64,000 nt of DNA, taken from Charina bottae (taxonomy: Eukaryota; Chordata; Lepidosauria; Squamata; Charinaidae). The stretch lies in NCBI GenBank assembly GCA_023362775.1, contig JALMGJ010000006.1, forward strand, positions 52,877,501-52,941,500, read 5' to 3'. Of this stretch, positions 41,094 to 64,000 are shown piece after piece; position 1 is the first letter of the stretch; each line of letters begins with the position of its first letter. The position numbers and the translations under genes were made by a program. Below the pieces are notes generated by a model. It made no database searches. It had not been told where the DNA came from and was given only the letters and a program-made list of their open reading frames with translations.

Positions 41094-41153
41094 TTGGACT
41101 TCAACTCCCATTAAGTCGATGCCAGCTGCGAATTATGGGAGTTGAAGTCCAAC
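41094..41153. repeat. Inverted 16-bp pair around a short loop
   Basis: TGGACTTCAACTCCCA is followed by its inverse TGGGAGTTGAAGTCCA. It is a common relic motif of vertebrate DNA transposons. Confidence 0.55.
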
Positions 41154-41537
41154 ATTAAAGTTGTTGGACACAAATTAGCTACTATATAGCTAATTTCACT
41201 GGACTGATTTGTAATAATTGTGTTCGTGGTTTTTTTAAATCTTATTTTATTCCATGTTTTGGTAAAGGCTCGTAATACACATCATTATCCTATATAATGA
41301 ATAATGATGTATTATGCTTCCAAGCTGAGAGAAGCACCCAGCCACCTAAACAGGTGGTAGAACTCAGCTTCTTAACACCAATTAAATTCTGACGCCGCCG
41401 TTTTGCGACCTTCCCTCGAGGAAATCCGACGGCAGGAGCATCGGAGCCAATCGAAATCGGAACGCGAGCAGCGCATAGCGGGTGGGCGGACCCGGAGCGC
41501 GTTTACGGCCTTCGCGGAAGCTGCCGGAGGTCTCCAG

Positions 41538-41545
41538 GTCACGTG
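41538..41545 (+). promoter_or_regulatory. GNS: CLEAR-type E-box (TFEB/TFE3 site) in the GNS promoter
   Basis: The sequence is GTCACGTG, flanked as AGGTCACGTGGA. It is eight of the ten bases of the palindromic CLEAR consensus and lies 157 bases before the ATG within the CpG island. Lysosomal hydrolase genes, GNS among them, belong to the TFEB-regulated set. Binding here is inferred, not shown. Confidence 0.65.
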
Positions 41546-41701
41546 GATCTGCTGTGGCTCCGTCCCTCAGCCTATCAGAAGAGAGGAGGCGAGGGGGAGA
41601 AAGAGAAATAGGGAAGCGCGCCACGCCTCCTCCTCTCGCGACTCTCTTGCGCGGTCCGGTGCTTTGCCTCCTCTCCGTTCGCGTCTGCCTCTGATGCAAG
41701 G

Positions 41702-62711
<21,010 letters not shown>

Positions 62712-64000
62712 CTGTACCTGCCACCTTGTTTGTTGCCAAGTCCATTTCTTTGAAATGACTGCAGAAAACTGTCTAATCCATTCTGACATCTTGAGACCAG
62801 TTGATCTTGCTGGTCAATCAATATCTGGCCATGTGTTACAGACATTATCTTTCCTAGCCTACTCAAATCTGATTACCACGCAAAATGTTTCATCTGAAGT
62901 TAAATATTAATTTGGGATGTGAACCTGAATGTACTTGTTTGGTCTTGTTATATACACAGAGGTTAGGACTGCTGTCTCCTATTTACAACCACTACCTAGC
63001 AGGCTTTTAAAAAGATACAGTGTGCATCTCAGTACTGCTTCTATTCTGAATCTGGTGAATTAAATTAAGCAGGCTAGTTGCCATTTGTTTTCTTCTCTGC
63101 TTTTCAGGGTTCACGTGGAATCACTGGCTAGAATCTGTGTGCCTGCTATTGTCAGATATTACACGTATTTGTTACCTACAGAATTGACTCAAAATTTTGA
63201 GTCGGAATCAAGTAAACCATTAAATGAGAATTCCTCCCGCCAACTGTATTTTCTGCTTGGAATGTACACTGAAGTAGTACAAGTCCCATGATAAAATTAT
63301 ACTGCCTACCACTCTGAATATTTAAACTGGAACTTGGGCCTACTTGTTAGAAGATAAGGTACACCTAGATACAATAACTAAAATGAAAATTGTATTGTAG
63401 CATCAGGTGCAGAAATTCCTTCCGTTCTAGGGCAGCTTTTTTTCACTGATGCCTTTGCACCCAAATCCTAAGCTGGATGGCTATCACATTGGAGCACATT
63501 TCTATTCTTCACTTGTAATGCAATGCATTTTTATACTGGATAGTTCTTAAGAAATGCCTTCACAAACAGCTGGTCACCGTGTAATTGCTAAGCGAAAGAG
63601 CTTTCAGAATGGATTTCTTGCAAATGACCTGAACCTGTCTTGGGCAAAGCAGCAGTCAAAGGCTTGCTGTTTCTCAAAAGAAAACTTGTATCTTTATGAC
63701 AATCTGTCTATTAAAAAGGATATAACTCTTAGGGTAGATGGATAATGTGAAATATTATGGTTTCATTTTATAACTTATGAAATACTTTAATCAGCTTTTA
63801 TGATAACTTAGTTTCTCTCTGAAGGGGGTAGGTCAATAGCACATGTTAAGATAAGAGCAGATGACTCTGAAATAGACAGTTGATCAGGAGTGCAGATCCT
63901 CCTCCAAGTGCCCTTTCTTCCGATCTTTATCCGTTGGTGAATCTTGTGCTTAGATTTATTGCAGCTGAACATGTTCAAGCTTTTGTATTGTATCTTTAGT
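62712..64000 (+). other. GNS: GNS 3' UTR (to window edge)
   Basis: This is low-repeat sequence directly after the stop codon, with no open reading frame of note. I see no canonical AATAAA in it, only ATTAAA variants near 63058 and 63709, so the main polyadenylation site may lie beyond the window. Mammalian GNS also has a 3' UTR of several kb. Confidence 0.7.

Larger units (their letters stand above)
36911..41389. other. Divergent intergenic spacer between TBC1D30 and GNS
   Basis: It holds a 306-bp hAT element, a composite TA/GA/CG microsatellite, and a SINE with a nested hAT MITE. Between 37243 and 39520 there is no gene. Around 37600-38400 several stretches recall worn MITEs with GGCTG...CAGCC-like ends (for example 38241-38396), which I could not define. 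40091-41090 shows nothing recognisable. Confidence 0.65.

Noticed and set aside
63554..63745. 63-codon frame in the GNS 3' UTR
   Set aside because: Short, no recognisable motif, lies wholly in the UTR of a complete gene.

Overview
This is nuclear DNA from a vertebrate, most likely a squamate reptile. Two spliced genes have exon structures and proteins very close to human genes, and the introns carry a repeat mix typical of lizards and snakes: BovB/RTE LINEs, L2-clade LINEs, Sauria-type tRNA-derived SINEs, hAT and Tc1 DNA transposons, and many microsatellites. The species cannot be named from the sequence alone. Layout: positions 1-36,507 hold the 5' two-thirds of TBC1D30 on the minus strand (nine coding exons, running off the left edge), encoding a Rab GTPase-activating protein. 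An alternative first exon in an intronic CpG island (22,607-22,769) would give a second isoform that lacks the N-terminal coiled coil. Positions 36,508-41,701 are a divergent intergenic spacer with a CpG island at each end. Positions 41,702-64,000 hold GNS on the plus strand, with all 14 coding exons (543 residues) and a long 3' UTR that reaches the right edge. GNS encodes lysosomal N-acetylglucosamine-6-sulfatase, and a TFEB/CLEAR-type E-box (GTCACGTG) lies 157 bases upstream of its ATG. The head-to-head TBC1D30-GNS order agrees with human 12q14. The two proteins have no known joint function: one acts on Rab8-type GTPases in ciliary and vesicle traffic, the other in lysosomal heparan and keratan sulfate breakdown. 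The rest is introns loaded with mobile elements. The main ones are nine copies of a GC-rich, palindrome-filled hAT-type MITE (six with perfect 8-bp target duplications), a nearly intact L2 endonuclease/reverse-transcriptase reading frame (9,420-12,300), a BovB 3' end (19,968-21,015), a Tc1-like element with 205-bp inverted termini (48,057-49,256), and Penelope-like repeats with a hammerhead-ribozyme-like core. No CRISPR array, functional tRNA or rRNA gene, or prokaryotic system was seen. The most notable items are the MITE family and its nested insertions into SINE heads, the hammerhead-like motif with the adjacent 70-bp-arm hairpin, and the conserved alternative promoter of TBC1D30.
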